Assembly (NCBI GenBank): GCA_900548545.1
Contig: URKX01000009.1
Location: forward strand, 1-64,000
Source: an uncultured Oscillospiraceae bacterium
GTDB lineage: Bacteria; Bacillota; Clostridia; Oscillospirales; Acutalibacteraceae
DNA: 64,000 bases
Direction of reading: 5' to 3'
Made by a program: the position numbers and the translations under genes. The notes beneath the pieces are model-generated. The model was not told where the DNA came from, did not search any database, and saw nothing but the letters and a program-made list of their open reading frames with translations. This document shows, piece by piece, positions 51,232-60,245 of this stretch; the stretch's first letter is position 1, and every line of letters starts with the position of its first letter.

Positions 51232-51277
51232 TTGCATTTCTCAAAAGAAGCCGCTATAATGGTAAAAAATTTTACCA
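51232..51277 (+). promoter_or_regulatory. serC promoter with palindrome at the start site
   Basis: TTGCAT (51232-51237), 17-base spacer, TATAAT (51255-51260). TGGTAAAA-AA-TTTTACCA (51260-51277) overlaps the expected transcription start and could be an operator or a 5' mRNA hairpin. Confidence 0.65.
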
Positions 51278-51322
51278 TTTTACAGGGATAAACCGCTACA
51301 GTCTGAAAAGGAGGTCTTTTCT

Positions 51323-52408
51323 ATGTCCCGTGTGTACAATTTTTCCGCCGGGCCTTCCATGCTGCCCGAACCTGTTTTGCAAAAAGCCGCCGCCGAAATG
51401 ATGGATTATCAGGGGAGCGGCCAGTCTGTGATGGAAATGTCCCACCGCTCAAAAGTGTTTGATGCCATCTATCAAGAAACCCAGGCGCTTTGGCGGGAAG
51501 TGATGGATATCCCCGAAAACTACAAGGTGCTGTTTATGCAGGGAGGGGCTTCCACCCAATTTGCCGCGGTGCCCATGAACTTGATGACAAAATCCGGCAA
51601 GGCGGACTATGTGCTGTCCGGCCAGTTTTCCACCAAAGCATATAAAGAGGCCGCCCGCTATGGAGACTGCAAGGTGGTGGGCTCTTCGAAAGAGGACAAT
51701 TTCTCCCACATCCCCTTGCTGGATCCCAAGGAGTTCCGGCCTGACGCGGACTATTTCCATATTTGCCTGAACAACACCATTTACGGCACTGTTTGGAAAG
51801 AGCTGCCTGGCACCGGCAACGTGCCCCTGGTGGCTGATATTTCCTCCTGCATTCTTTCCAGGCCCATCGACGTGAGCAAGTTCGGCCTGTTGTATGCCGG
51901 TGCCCAGAAGAATGTGGCCCCTGCGGGCGTGACCATTGTCATTGTACGGGAGGACCTGCTGGGCGAGCCCATGGAAGGCACCCCCACCATGTTCAACTAC
52001 AAGGTGATGGCGGACAACGACTCCATGTACAACACCCCGCCCTGCTGGCCTATTTACATCAGCAAGCTGGTGCTGGAGTGGATCAAAAACGACATCGGCG
52101 GGCTGGAGAAAATGGAGGAGCGCAATGTTCGCAAAGCGCAGCTGCTCTACGATTTCCTGGACCAGTCTACCCTTTTCAAGGGTTGTGCCGACAAGGACAG
52201 CCGCTCCATTATGAACGTGACTTTTGTCACCGGCGACAAGGATTTGGACGCCAAGTTCGTCAAGGAGAGCGAAGCCGCCGGCTTTGTAAACCTGAAGGGC
52301 CACCGCAGCGTTGGCGGTATGCGGGCTTCCATCTACAACGCCATGCCGGAAGAGGGCATTGTGGAGCTGGTGGAGTTTATGAAGAAGTTTGAGTTAGAAA
52401 ACAAGTGA
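51323..52408 (+). CDS. serC: Phosphoserine aminotransferase
   Basis: A 361-residue fold-type I PLP enzyme that converts 3-phosphohydroxypyruvate and glutamate to phosphoserine. The N-terminal RVYNFSAGPSMLPEPVL and MEMSHRS are diagnostic; the PLP lysine is in YAGAQKNVAPAG, and HRSVGGMRASIYNA closes the active site. AAAGGAGG precedes the ATG. serA follows after 15 bases, so the first two serine-synthesis steps are made together; a serB phosphatase is not in the window. Confidence 0.97.
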   Translation: MSRVYNFSAGPSMLPEPVLQKAAAEMMDYQGSGQSVMEMSHRSKVFDAIYQETQALWREVMDIPENYKVLFMQGGASTQFAAVPMNLMTKSGKADYVLSGQFSTKAYKEAARYGDCKVVGSSKEDNFSHIPLLDPKEFRPDADYFHICLNNTIYGTVWKELPGTGNVPLVADISSCILSRPIDVSKFGLLYAGAQKNVAPAGVTIVIVREDLLGEPMEGTPTMFNYKVMADNDSMYNTPPCWPIYISKLVLEWIKNDIGGLEKMEERNVRKAQLLYDFLDQSTLFKGCADKDSRSIMNVTFVTGDKDLDAKFVKESEAAGFVNLKGHRSVGGMRASIYNAMPEEGIVELVEFMKKFELENK

Positions 52409-52423
52409 GAAAGGAAGATCCTT

Positions 52424-53590
52424 ATGTATAAGGTACTGTGCCTGAATAAGATCAGCCCCATCGGCACCAAACGCCTGGGGGAAGCCTACACCTTCTCCCC
52501 GGAGATGGAAAACCCTGACGGCATTCTGGTGCGGTCGGCTTCCATGCATGAAATGGAACTGGGGGAAAACCTGCTGGCCATCGCCCGGGCAGGAGCCGGT
52601 GTAAACAACATCCCGGTAGACAAGTGCTTGGAACAGGGCATCGTGGTGTTCAACACCCCCGGCGCCAACGCTAACGCTGTGAAAGAACTGGTTTTGGCCG
52701 CGCTGTTTTTGACCTCCCGGAAGATTGTCCCCGCTATGGACTGGGTGAAAACCCTAAAGGGCCAGGGCGACCAGGTGGAAAAACTCATTGAAAAAGGCAA
52801 GGGCCAGTTCGCCGGCCCGGAAATCCAGGGGAAAGCCCTGGGTGTGGTTGGCCTGGGAGCCATCGGCATCCTGGTGGCCAACGCCGCCACCCAGCTGGGC
52901 ATGGAAGTCTACGGTTACGACCCCTTCCTGTCGGTGGAACACGCCTGGCACCTCTCCAGCGCGGTGCACCGCTCCCTGAGCCTGGATGAGATCTACTCGA
53001 AGTGCGATTACGTCACCCTGCACCTGCCGCTGACCAAGGAAAACAAGGGCATGATCGGCGTGGATTCCCTGCAAAAAATGAAGGACGGCGTGCGGATCTT
53101 GAACTTTGCAAGAGGCGGCCTGGTGGACTCACCCGCCCTGCTGGATGCGCTGGCCTCCGGGAAAGTGGCTGCTTACGCTACGGATTTCCCGGACGACAAC
53201 ATGATTGGCGTTGAGAACATTTTGGCCATCCCTCACCTGGGCGCTTCTACCCCGGAAAGTGAAGACAACTGCGCTGTCATGGCCGTGGACCAGCTGAAGG
53301 ACTACCTGGAAAACGGCAATATTTTGAACTCCGTGAACCTGCCCAATCTCTCTATGGCCCGGGACAGCGGTACAACGCGTCTTTGCCTAATCCATAAAAA
53401 CGTGCCCAATACCATTGCCATGTTTGCCGCCGCCTGCGGTGAAGCCGGCATGAATATTGAGAATATGCAGAGCAAATCCCGCGGAGAATACGCCTACACC
53501 ATCCTAGACGTTTCCGGGGATGTCACCCCTGCCGCCGCGGATACGCTGCGGGCTTTAGACCCCATTGTGAAGGTGCGGGTCCTGCCCTAA
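52424..53590 (+). CDS. serA: D-3-phosphoglycerate dehydrogenase, short form with ACT domain
   Basis: A 388-residue NAD-dependent dehydrogenase that oxidises 3-phosphoglycerate. The Rossmann stretch is GVVGLGAIGILVANAA (about residues 141-156), the catalytic Arg in NFARGGLVD and the His in IPHLGASTPESE. The C-terminal 70 residues (CLIHKNVPNTIAMFAAACGEAG onward, in parts) are an ACT domain, which allows serine feedback. It lies 15 bases behind serC and ends at a bidirectional terminator. Starts with AAGGAAGATCC-type ribosome site before the ATG. Confidence 0.96.
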   Translation: MYKVLCLNKISPIGTKRLGEAYTFSPEMENPDGILVRSASMHEMELGENLLAIARAGAGVNNIPVDKCLEQGIVVFNTPGANANAVKELVLAALFLTSRKIVPAMDWVKTLKGQGDQVEKLIEKGKGQFAGPEIQGKALGVVGLGAIGILVANAATQLGMEVYGYDPFLSVEHAWHLSSAVHRSLSLDEIYSKCDYVTLHLPLTKENKGMIGVDSLQKMKDGVRILNFARGGLVDSPALLDALASGKVAAYATDFPDDNMIGVENILAIPHLGASTPESEDNCAVMAVDQLKDYLENGNILNSVNLPNLSMARDSGTTRLCLIHKNVPNTIAMFAAACGEAGMNIENMQSKSRGEYAYTILDVSGDVTPAAADTLRALDPIVKVRVLP

Positions 53591-53631
53591 CCGCCCTACC
53601 TACTGATTGCAAGCCGCATAAAGCGAAAGAA

Positions 53632-53667
53632 AAGCCCCCTGCCTAATTAAGAGACAGGGGACTTTTT
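53632..53667. terminator. Bidirectional terminator after serA
   Basis: AAG-C-CCCCTG pairs with CAGGGG-A-CTT over 13 bases, followed by TTTTTT; it also serves the facing membrane-protein gene. Confidence 0.9.
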
Positions 53668-53677
53668 TGGTCACGCT

Positions 53678-54640
53678 TTATTGGGGCGTAGGGCCTTCCG
53701 GGTCACCGGGCTGTTGGGGCGCAGCGGCATCATAGGGAGGCATATTTCCATACATGGGCTGCACTGGCGGGAACAACAGCATGGTCATTTTAGCACGGTA
53801 CTCGCCTAGGAGCAAGGACAGGAGGATCAAGGAAACAGCACCTGCCAGAGAACCGATCCCCGCCACAGGGCTGGCAATGAGGGAAATCACGCCGCTGACC
53901 AAGCCCAAAACACCAAGGAACATCATAAAACCGGTGAGAAAACGGGGCACACGGTTATCCGGCACACCGTTGACAGCAGAAGCTTTCACACGGTTGATGA
54001 TTTTCACAATGCAGATATAGTACACAATGTAAAGGGCCAAGACCCCCAGCAAGATCATGGCGAAAAATCCTAAAAGGACTTGCACCGAGGCAAAAGCCGC
54101 CGCGTAGCTGCCGTACTCGGAATAATAAGCGTCCCCGGCCACGGACCCCACAGCCACCAGGACAACCACTATTGCCACTAAGGCAACAACCACAGCTAAA
54201 CAGAACATAACCAGGCTGATAATGGACAACACTTTGCACAGGGTCAAACCCGCGGTGGAAACATTGCCGCTTTGGGTGCTGCGGCACGAAACGTAAAACA
54301 TCCACATCCCCACGGCAATCAAAATGCTGGGGATCGCTGCCACCACAGCCCCCACGCCCAGGGAATTTTCCAAAACGCTCATGGCAGGATAGAAAACATC
54401 CGGATCCAAACCATAATTGGCGCCATAGTAATACAGTGAAACCAGCAAGTCCTGTGAACCCATAGAGGCCATAATGGAAAAAAGCACCATTACGGAAGTG
54501 AGGATGGCCGCAGCCAAAAATTTGTTTGAAGACCCTAAAGTCTTGATCAAGTTCACAGCCGGATTTGAAGAGAGCGTTGGGGCGCCGCAAGGGCACTGGG
54601 TACCGTCTGGAAAGGTCCTTCCACATTTTGGACACATCAT
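53678..54640 (-). CDS. Zinc-ribbon multi-pass membrane protein
   Basis: A 320-residue protein of unknown function. The first 25 residues hold a zinc ribbon (MCPKCG ... CPCGAP). About six hydrophobic segments follow (residues 42-65, 85-115, 130-170, 185-225 and 235-285), and the C-terminus is Pro/Gln-rich (QPMYGNMPPYDAAAPQQPGD). GGAGGG lies eight bases upstream of two adjacent ATGs; the first, at 54640, is used. It is divergent from the SLH-protein gene. A similar combination of ribbon and membrane segments occurs in the small protein at 22455-22793, but they are not obviously related. Confidence 0.7.
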   Translation of the reverse strand: MMCPKCGRTFPDGTQCPCGAPTLSSNPAVNLIKTLGSSNKFLAAAILTSVMVLFSIMASMGSQDLLVSLYYYGANYGLDPDVFYPAMSVLENSLGVGAVVAAIPSILIAVGMWMFYVSCRSTQSGNVSTAGLTLCKVLSIISLVMFCLAVVVALVAIVVVLVAVGSVAGDAYYSEYGSYAAAFASVQVLLGFFAMILLGVLALYIVYYICIVKIINRVKASAVNGVPDNRVPRFLTGFMMFLGVLGLVSGVISLIASPVAGIGSLAGAVSLILLSLLLGEYRAKMTMLLFPPVQPMYGNMPPYDAAAPQQPGDPEGPTPQ

Positions 54641-54796
54641 AAAAAATCCCTCCAAGCTAAAGAAAATCTATTTCCCAACCATCTTAGACAGATATTGGGG
54701 AACTCTGCTTTTATATTACAGGATAGGGATAAAAAAAGCAATGGGAAAACAACAAGCTGACAGGCCGTTTCTTTTTGCGGCCCTTTGGGAGAACAG

Positions 54797-54825
54797 TAGA
54801 CATTTCGGGCATACAATGGTATATT
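54797..54825 (+). promoter_or_regulatory. Promoter of the SLH surface-protein gene
   Basis: TAGACA (54797-54802), 17-base spacer, TATATT (54820-54825), 33 bases before the ATG. Confidence 0.6.
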
Positions 54826-54858
54826 AGGAAAAGCCATTTTGAAAATAGGAGGCTCTTT

Positions 54859-56517
54859 ATGAGGAAGAGAGCGAAAAAACTGCTGTCGACGCTGCTTTGT
54901 GGGACAATGCTCTGCCTGTACCTGCCCCTTCAGGCGCAGGCAGTCCAATTCAGTGATGTATCTGCAAACGCCTGGTACTACACCGCCATTTCATCCCTGT
55001 CGGACAAGGGGATCCTTTCCGGCACAGGCGGCGGGAAATTTTCCCCTACCGCAACGCTGACCCGTGGTCAATTTGTCACCATGCTGGCAAAATCCACCCT
55101 GTCGGCTAACGACCTGCAACCATACAATTTTTCCGGATATTTCAAAGATGTGACCGCTTCCCACTGGGCCACCCCTTTTGTCAACTGGGCTTATGAAACC
55201 CGGGTAGCCTCTGGTTATGAGGACGGCACCTTCCAGCCGGACAAGGCGGTGACCCGCCAGGAAATGGCAGTGATGGTGAACAACCTGGCCAAAAGCACCG
55301 GCAAAAAGTTTCCCGCCATCAATCAGGCCACCGCTTTCAAAGACCAGCGGCAAATCGCCTCTTGGGCCACCCAGAGCGTTTCCCTTTGTCAGCAGGCTGA
55401 CGTCATCAACGGCGACGGCGACACCGGCAACTTCCGGCCGGAATCCCCAGCCAGCCGGGCAGAAGCTGCCTCCATTTGTTACAAATACCTGCAAAATGTC
55501 AGCGGCAACGGCAACGGCTATTCCATCTACCAAAAGCGGGTAAACGGCATTGCTGTGCGGGCTGTCGTCTTTTCCCCGTCCGGCTACACCCCCGGCCTGG
55601 TCATGGGCCAGGATATGGTGGACGGCGGGGAAAGTTCCACCAGCCTGATCCAGCGCACCGGGGCGTTCATCGCGGTCAACGGGGCCTTTTTCAATATGTA
55701 TGACTACACACCCTTGGGCACCCTCATCAGTGACGGGCGCATCCTCACCGTGGACAACACCTACGCTCCCGAGAAAGCCGCCTTGGTGGTATCCCCCACT
55801 GGCGAATATTCTGTAGAGAGTTTTGAAACACAGATCACCACCTCCCTGGTGGACACAGCCGGCAACACGGTAGACACCTTCCAGGACGTGGTAGTGAACC
55901 GCTGGCCCGGCAGCGACACCGACGGCGCACGGTTGATCATGACCCGTGACTGGGGCACCAGGCTGAACTTCTCCACCTGGAAAGCCGTGGTAGTGGACGG
56001 CACGGGCACCATCACAGGGGTCTACACAGACCAGGAAAATGTGGACATCCCCCAGGATGGGTTTGTGCTGTGCCAAAAAGCCCCCCGCGTTTATGAGAGC
56101 GACTTCTTCCCCAGCTGCCAAGTGGGCATGAAGATCATGGTAAGCACCCAGTTCCAGACCATCACCGGCGAAAACTTATCTTACACCCCCACCATTTCCA
56201 TTGGCGCCGGCCCGCGGATCGTGAAAGACGGGGCAGTCTATGGCGGCTACTCCACCTACCGGCAAGAGGGCTTTTCCGACGGTGTCACCTCCGGCGATGC
56301 AGAGCGCGTGTGTGTGGGCATCCAGGACAACGGCAGCTTGGTAATCCTAGAGGCCAGCGCCAGCGTACCACAGCTGGCTCAACTGATGGTAGCCTTCGGC
56401 TGCCGTGACGCGGTCAACCTGGACGGCGGCGGTTCGGTAAACCTGTATGTGGACGGTTACTGGCTCTACGGGCCTCAGGGCCGTCCCTTAAACAGTATGC
56501 TCTACTTCACAAAATAA
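54859..56517 (+). CDS. SLH-domain surface protein with phosphodiester glycosidase domain
   Basis: A 552-residue exported protein. Residues 1-28 are a signal peptide ending near LQAQA. Three S-layer homology repeats follow (about 32-75, 90-138, 150-205; FSDVSANAWYYTAISSLSDKG, FKDVTASHWATPFVNWA and FKDQRQIASWATQSV), which bind pyruvylated wall polymer. The C-terminal half (about 220-552) is a NAGPA-type phosphodiester glycosidase domain with FIAVNGAFFNMYDYTPLG, IGAGPRIVKDGAV and the closing RDAVNLDGGGSVNLYV. It is anchored outside the cell and may cleave sugar-phosphodiester linkages in wall polymers. AGGAGG precedes the ATG; monocistronic. Confidence 0.93.
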   Translation: MRKRAKKLLSTLLCGTMLCLYLPLQAQAVQFSDVSANAWYYTAISSLSDKGILSGTGGGKFSPTATLTRGQFVTMLAKSTLSANDLQPYNFSGYFKDVTASHWATPFVNWAYETRVASGYEDGTFQPDKAVTRQEMAVMVNNLAKSTGKKFPAINQATAFKDQRQIASWATQSVSLCQQADVINGDGDTGNFRPESPASRAEAASICYKYLQNVSGNGNGYSIYQKRVNGIAVRAVVFSPSGYTPGLVMGQDMVDGGESSTSLIQRTGAFIAVNGAFFNMYDYTPLGTLISDGRILTVDNTYAPEKAALVVSPTGEYSVESFETQITTSLVDTAGNTVDTFQDVVVNRWPGSDTDGARLIMTRDWGTRLNFSTWKAVVVDGTGTITGVYTDQENVDIPQDGFVLCQKAPRVYESDFFPSCQVGMKIMVSTQFQTITGENLSYTPTISIGAGPRIVKDGAVYGGYSTYRQEGFSDGVTSGDAERVCVGIQDNGSLVILEASASVPQLAQLMVAFGCRDAVNLDGGGSVNLYVDGYWLYGPQGRPLNSMLYFTK

Positions 56518-56532
56518 ACGCGGTCAAACACA

Positions 56533-56571
56533 GCAAAAGGGGCTGTTGCAGCTTGCAACAGCCCCTTTTGC
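56533..56571. terminator. Bidirectional terminator with 18-bp perfect stem
   Basis: 56533-56550 pairs without mismatch with 56554-56571 around GCT; the stem arms end in AAAAG/CTTTT. It serves the SLH-protein gene and the facing nagA. Confidence 0.93.
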
Positions 56572-56601
56572 TCCCGGAAAAAACAGGGAGCTTTTTCTCT
56601 G

Positions 56602-57726
56602 TCAGTGGTACACCGCGGCGATGTCCAGATTCTCGTCCAGGACCACCAGGTCGGCCCGCTTGCCCGGAGCAATGCTGCCAATCTCTTTTTCCAGCCCCAG
56701 CACTTGGGCGGGAATAAGGGTGGCAGCTTTCACTGCCTGAGGGAACGGTATACCAAAAGCCACCAGGTTTTTGACCTCCTGGTGGAGGCAGGCCACAGAC
56801 CCGGCCAGGGTGCCGTCCTCCAAGGTTGCTTTCCCACCCCGGACAGTGACGAGCTGGCCGCCCAGGTCGAAGGGCTCCCCTTCCGGCATCCCATTGGCCC
56901 GCATAGAATCACTGACCACCAGGGCACGGTCCCCCAGCAGCCGGAACGCCGTGCGCAGCACTGCCGGATGGATGTGGTGGCCATCGCAGATCAATTCAGC
57001 CCGGACACGGTCGTCTTCCAAAACAGCGCCTACCACACCAGGCTCCCGGTGATGCAAGCCGCTCATGGCATTGAACAAATGGGTAGCATGGGTGATGCCT
57101 GCGTCAAAAGCGGCTTTGGCCTGCCGGTAGTCCGCCGTGGTGTGGGCAATGGATACCCGGCACAATCCACGGATAGCTTGGATAAACTCCAAGCCGCCGG
57201 GCTGCTCCGGGGCAATGTCCACCAAGCGGATGATCCCACCGCACAACTCATACAGCTGCCGGAACAGCTCAGGGTCCGGCGGAAGGATGTCCTCCTCTTT
57301 TTGCGCGCCTTTCCGTTCTTTCGAAAAGAAGGGCCCTTCCATATTCACCCCTACAATGCGGGCGCCGCCTTCCACCGGGTGATCCATCGCGTCCTTGGCG
57401 GCCAACAGCGCCTGCTCCAGGCGGTCCCGGCTGACGGTCATGGTGGTGGGACAAAACGAAGTGACCCCGTGTTCCAGCAGGAACCTGGCTATAGTTTCCA
57501 AAGACTCCCGCGTGCCGTCGCAAGCGTCCGCACCGGCGCAGCCGTGGATATGCACATCCACAAAGCCGGGCACAATAGTGTACTCATCCCCACAGTCTAC
57601 GGCCAGGTCCTCCTCTTTCCGGGGCAGGTCCTTCCCCGCCCGGAGGATTTTCCCCTCTTGGATCTCCAGATCCCCCTGGACCAGCTGAAAGTTCTCGTCC
57701 AGGTAATTGGCATGGATCAACAGCAT
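56602..57726 (-). CDS. nagA: N-acetylglucosamine-6-phosphate deacetylase
   Basis: A 374-residue amidohydrolase that removes acetate from GlcNAc-6-phosphate during recycling of cell-wall amino sugars. Metal and catalytic residues are in PGFVDVHIHGCAG, VGVNMEGPFFS, SIAHTTADYRQA, THLFNAMSGLHHR and VVSDSM (catalytic Asp). Two ATGs three codons apart are possible; 57726 has the better distance to GGAAGG. nagB is not adjacent. It lies downstream of bofA-like, rnr and murD genes on the same strand, fitting a wall-metabolism neighbourhood. Confidence 0.95.
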   Translation of the reverse strand: MLLIHANYLDENFQLVQGDLEIQEGKILRAGKDLPRKEEDLAVDCGDEYTIVPGFVDVHIHGCAGADACDGTRESLETIARFLLEHGVTSFCPTTMTVSRDRLEQALLAAKDAMDHPVEGGARIVGVNMEGPFFSKERKGAQKEEDILPPDPELFRQLYELCGGIIRLVDIAPEQPGGLEFIQAIRGLCRVSIAHTTADYRQAKAAFDAGITHATHLFNAMSGLHHREPGVVGAVLEDDRVRAELICDGHHIHPAVLRTAFRLLGDRALVVSDSMRANGMPEGEPFDLGGQLVTVRGGKATLEDGTLAGSVACLHQEVKNLVAFGIPFPQAVKAATLIPAQVLGLEKEIGSIAPGKRADLVVLDENLDIAAVYH

Positions 57727-57753
57727 TTGAAACATCCTTCCCTTGGCAAATCC

Positions 57754-57927
57754 TTAAAACAAGGTGTTTATCAAAATCAGCAGCGTCACCCCGGGGATGC
57801 CCAACAGCCCCGCTGCCCCCAGGCTCAAACGGTTGATGGGCAAGGTCACCCCCGTATACGCTCCGCAAAGATTCACCAGCGCCAAGGCTACCAGCCCTAG
57901 CACCGCTGAAAGCAAAAACCCCTTCAT
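57754..57927 (-). CDS. BofA-like pro-sigma-K processing inhibitor (57 residues)
   Basis: A short gene read directly from the minus strand. It encodes 57 residues, nearly all hydrophobic, in two segments (MKGFLLSAVLGLVALALVNL and AAGLLGIPGVTLLILINTLF) joined by CGAYTGVTLPINRLSLG. The LPIN ... GIPGVTLL pattern matches the BofA family, which in Bacillus holds back processing of sigma-K in the forespore outer membrane. A GGGGG run precedes the ATG. It is shorter than Bacillus BofA (about 87). Family call is likely, function inferred; it implies a spore former. Confidence 0.7.
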   Translation of the reverse strand: MKGFLLSAVLGLVALALVNLCGAYTGVTLPINRLSLGAAGLLGIPGVTLLILINTLF

Positions 57928-57988
57928 GGCAAAGCCCCCTGTTTGTCCAGATGGTCATACCTATGAAGAGGCAAATGGATTTATTCCC

Positions 57989-60211
57989 TTAGGGTTCCTG
58001 GGGCATGAAGTCCACACGGCCGGTGGCTACGTCCGCAGCCGCCACGATAATGCCGATCTCCTCCCCCATCATCAGCACCCGGCCAGAGCGCAGGTCCCGA
58101 TGGGAAACTTCCCCGTCGTACTCAAACTCGCAGTTTTCAAAGTCGTTCAGGCTGACAAAGCCCTCCGCGTTATTCGGGAGCTTCACAAAGATCCCCTTGG
58201 GTGTCACACCGCTGATAACGCCTGTATACCGCTCGCCCAAGTGGGCGTTGAGATACTCGGCCACATAGCAGTCTTCCGCAGCGCGCTCCCCAGTGACCGC
58301 CCGGACCTCATTTTTGGAGGACTCGGAAGCGGACAGGGCTGCAAACTCCCCATAGCGGCGCTTCAGGGTGGCTGCGTCTTCCCCGGCTGCCAGGTCGCTC
58401 AAGATGCGGTGGATGGACGTGTCGGGATACCGGCGGATGGGGGACGTAAAGTGGCTGTACTCTCCCAAAGCCAAACCAAAGTGGCCGATCTCCCGGTCCA
58501 GGTAGTGGGCTTTCTCCATGGTGCGCAGCACCCGCTGGTTCACCAAAGACTGCCGGGGCGTGTCCTTCACCCGGTCCAGGATGGCGGCAAAATCCTTGGT
58601 GGAGGGCTTGCCCTTCCGCAGCTCCCGGCAGGGGATACCCAACCGCTCCAACAGTTCCGCCAGCTCCTCCACACGGTCAGGCTGGGGCCGTTCATGGACG
58701 CGGTACAGGAAGGGGATCTCTGCCTTTAAAGCAGCCTTGGCTGCGGCGATGTTGGCAGCAATCATCATCTGCTCAATGAGCTGTTCCGCCGCGCCGGTGG
58801 TGCGGGGCTGCAAGTCGATACACACGCCGTCCTCATCCAGGACGAACTTTGTTTCGTCGCTGGAAAGGTCCATGTTGCCCCGGGCCTCGGCTGCCCGTTC
58901 AAAGACACCGGCCAACTCCTTGGCAGCCATCAGGCTATCCATCACCGGGGCATACTTGTCCAGGATCCCCTGGGTGGCAGTACCGTCCAGGATAGTGTTC
59001 ACCTCGGCATATACACCCCGGACCTTGGAGTTGATTACCGCTTTCTCAAAACGGTAGTCCACCATATTGCCCTCGTTGTCAAAGTCCATCAAGGCAGAGA
59101 AGGTGAGCTTGTCCGTACCGGCATTCAAGGAACACACGCCATTGGAAAGGGCCTCCGGAAGCATGGGGATCACACGGTCGGCAAAATACACGGAGGTGCC
59201 GCGGCGGAAAGCTTCGTTGTCAATGGGAGACTTGGCTTTTACATAGTGGGAAACATCGGCAATGTGCACCCCCAAAGTGTAACCGTCCACCGTCTTGTGG
59301 ACCGAGATGGCGTCATCCAGGTCCTTGGCGTCAGCACTGTCGATGGTGAAAACAGGCTCGTCCCGCAGGTCCAGGCGCCCATCGATCTCCGCCTGGGTGA
59401 CGGTCATTTGGGAGATCTCCTCCGCCTGGGCCATCACCTCCGGGGGGAACTCCGTGGGGATGCCGCACCGGACGATGATGGCGTCAGCACAGACGCGGGC
59501 CCTCCGCCCCGTACCAAACACTGACTGGATCTCCGCCTGCGTCCAATCCCCCCGGCTGTCCTGCTTGGGTCGGATCTGCACCTTATCCATATCCTTAGCG
59601 CCATTGAGGCCGCCCGCCACCTGGAAGTCGTACCGCACTGCGCCGTCGGGGGTGATGCGGGTGCCTTCTTCATCCACGTGGACCGTGCCGGTCATGGGGC
59701 GCTCCTGATGCTCTACCACCCGCTTGACCCGGCCGCTGGGGCCCTTGTCCCGCTTCTGCAGGTCGGTCAAAATGACCTGGTCCCCCAGAAACGCGCCTTT
59801 CAGGGCGCTGCCCGGGACAAAGATATCCTCACCCCCCAGTTTGGGGCGGGCAAAGGCAAACCGCTCCGACAGAGAAACGATCTCCGCCTGAATATCGCCG
59901 CCCCTGGGCACCAGTTTCACCCAATGGTCCTTATCCACGGTGATCTCGCCCTTATCCTTCAAGGAGTGGAGGGCTCCGTAAAAAGTGTCCTTGTCATGGA
60001 TGCCGGCCTCCCGCTGCAAAGACCGGGAAGGCACGCCGTCGCCGCCGCACCGCTTCAAAGCTGCCACGATCACCTTTTCTTCCAGGGTGCTGGCAGAGCT
60101 GGGCAGCTCGTAAGCATCGGTGGGGCCGAAAGTCCGCTTGCCAAAGTTGCCGCTGCGGCCGTTCCTGTTTCCATTTCTGTTCCCGTTAAAACTTCCTCTT
60201 CTTCTCTCCAT
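57989..60211 (-). CDS. rnr: Ribonuclease R
   Basis: A 740-residue 3'-5' exoribonuclease. An Asn/Gly/Arg-rich head is followed by a winged-helix region (about 45-100), cold-shock domains, the RNB catalytic domain with TIDSADAKDLDDAIS (metal-binding aspartates) and HFTSPIRRYPD, and a C-terminal S1 domain (YTGVISGVTPKGIFVKL). It degrades structured RNA and takes part in rRNA and tmRNA quality control. A GTG two codons upstream is possible; the ATG at 60211 is used, with a modest ribosome site. The expected Lys-rich tail after S1 is missing. Cotranscribed with murD upstream (34 bases). Confidence 0.95.
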   Translation of the reverse strand: MERRRGSFNGNRNGNRNGRSGNFGKRTFGPTDAYELPSSASTLEEKVIVAALKRCGGDGVPSRSLQREAGIHDKDTFYGALHSLKDKGEITVDKDHWVKLVPRGGDIQAEIVSLSERFAFARPKLGGEDIFVPGSALKGAFLGDQVILTDLQKRDKGPSGRVKRVVEHQERPMTGTVHVDEEGTRITPDGAVRYDFQVAGGLNGAKDMDKVQIRPKQDSRGDWTQAEIQSVFGTGRRARVCADAIIVRCGIPTEFPPEVMAQAEEISQMTVTQAEIDGRLDLRDEPVFTIDSADAKDLDDAISVHKTVDGYTLGVHIADVSHYVKAKSPIDNEAFRRGTSVYFADRVIPMLPEALSNGVCSLNAGTDKLTFSALMDFDNEGNMVDYRFEKAVINSKVRGVYAEVNTILDGTATQGILDKYAPVMDSLMAAKELAGVFERAAEARGNMDLSSDETKFVLDEDGVCIDLQPRTTGAAEQLIEQMMIAANIAAAKAALKAEIPFLYRVHERPQPDRVEELAELLERLGIPCRELRKGKPSTKDFAAILDRVKDTPRQSLVNQRVLRTMEKAHYLDREIGHFGLALGEYSHFTSPIRRYPDTSIHRILSDLAAGEDAATLKRRYGEFAALSASESSKNEVRAVTGERAAEDCYVAEYLNAHLGERYTGVISGVTPKGIFVKLPNNAEGFVSLNDFENCEFEYDGEVSHRDLRSGRVLMMGEEIGIIVAAADVATGRVDFMPQEP

Positions 60212-60245
60212 ACACACTCTACTTTCCCGGAGCCATGCTCCGCAC

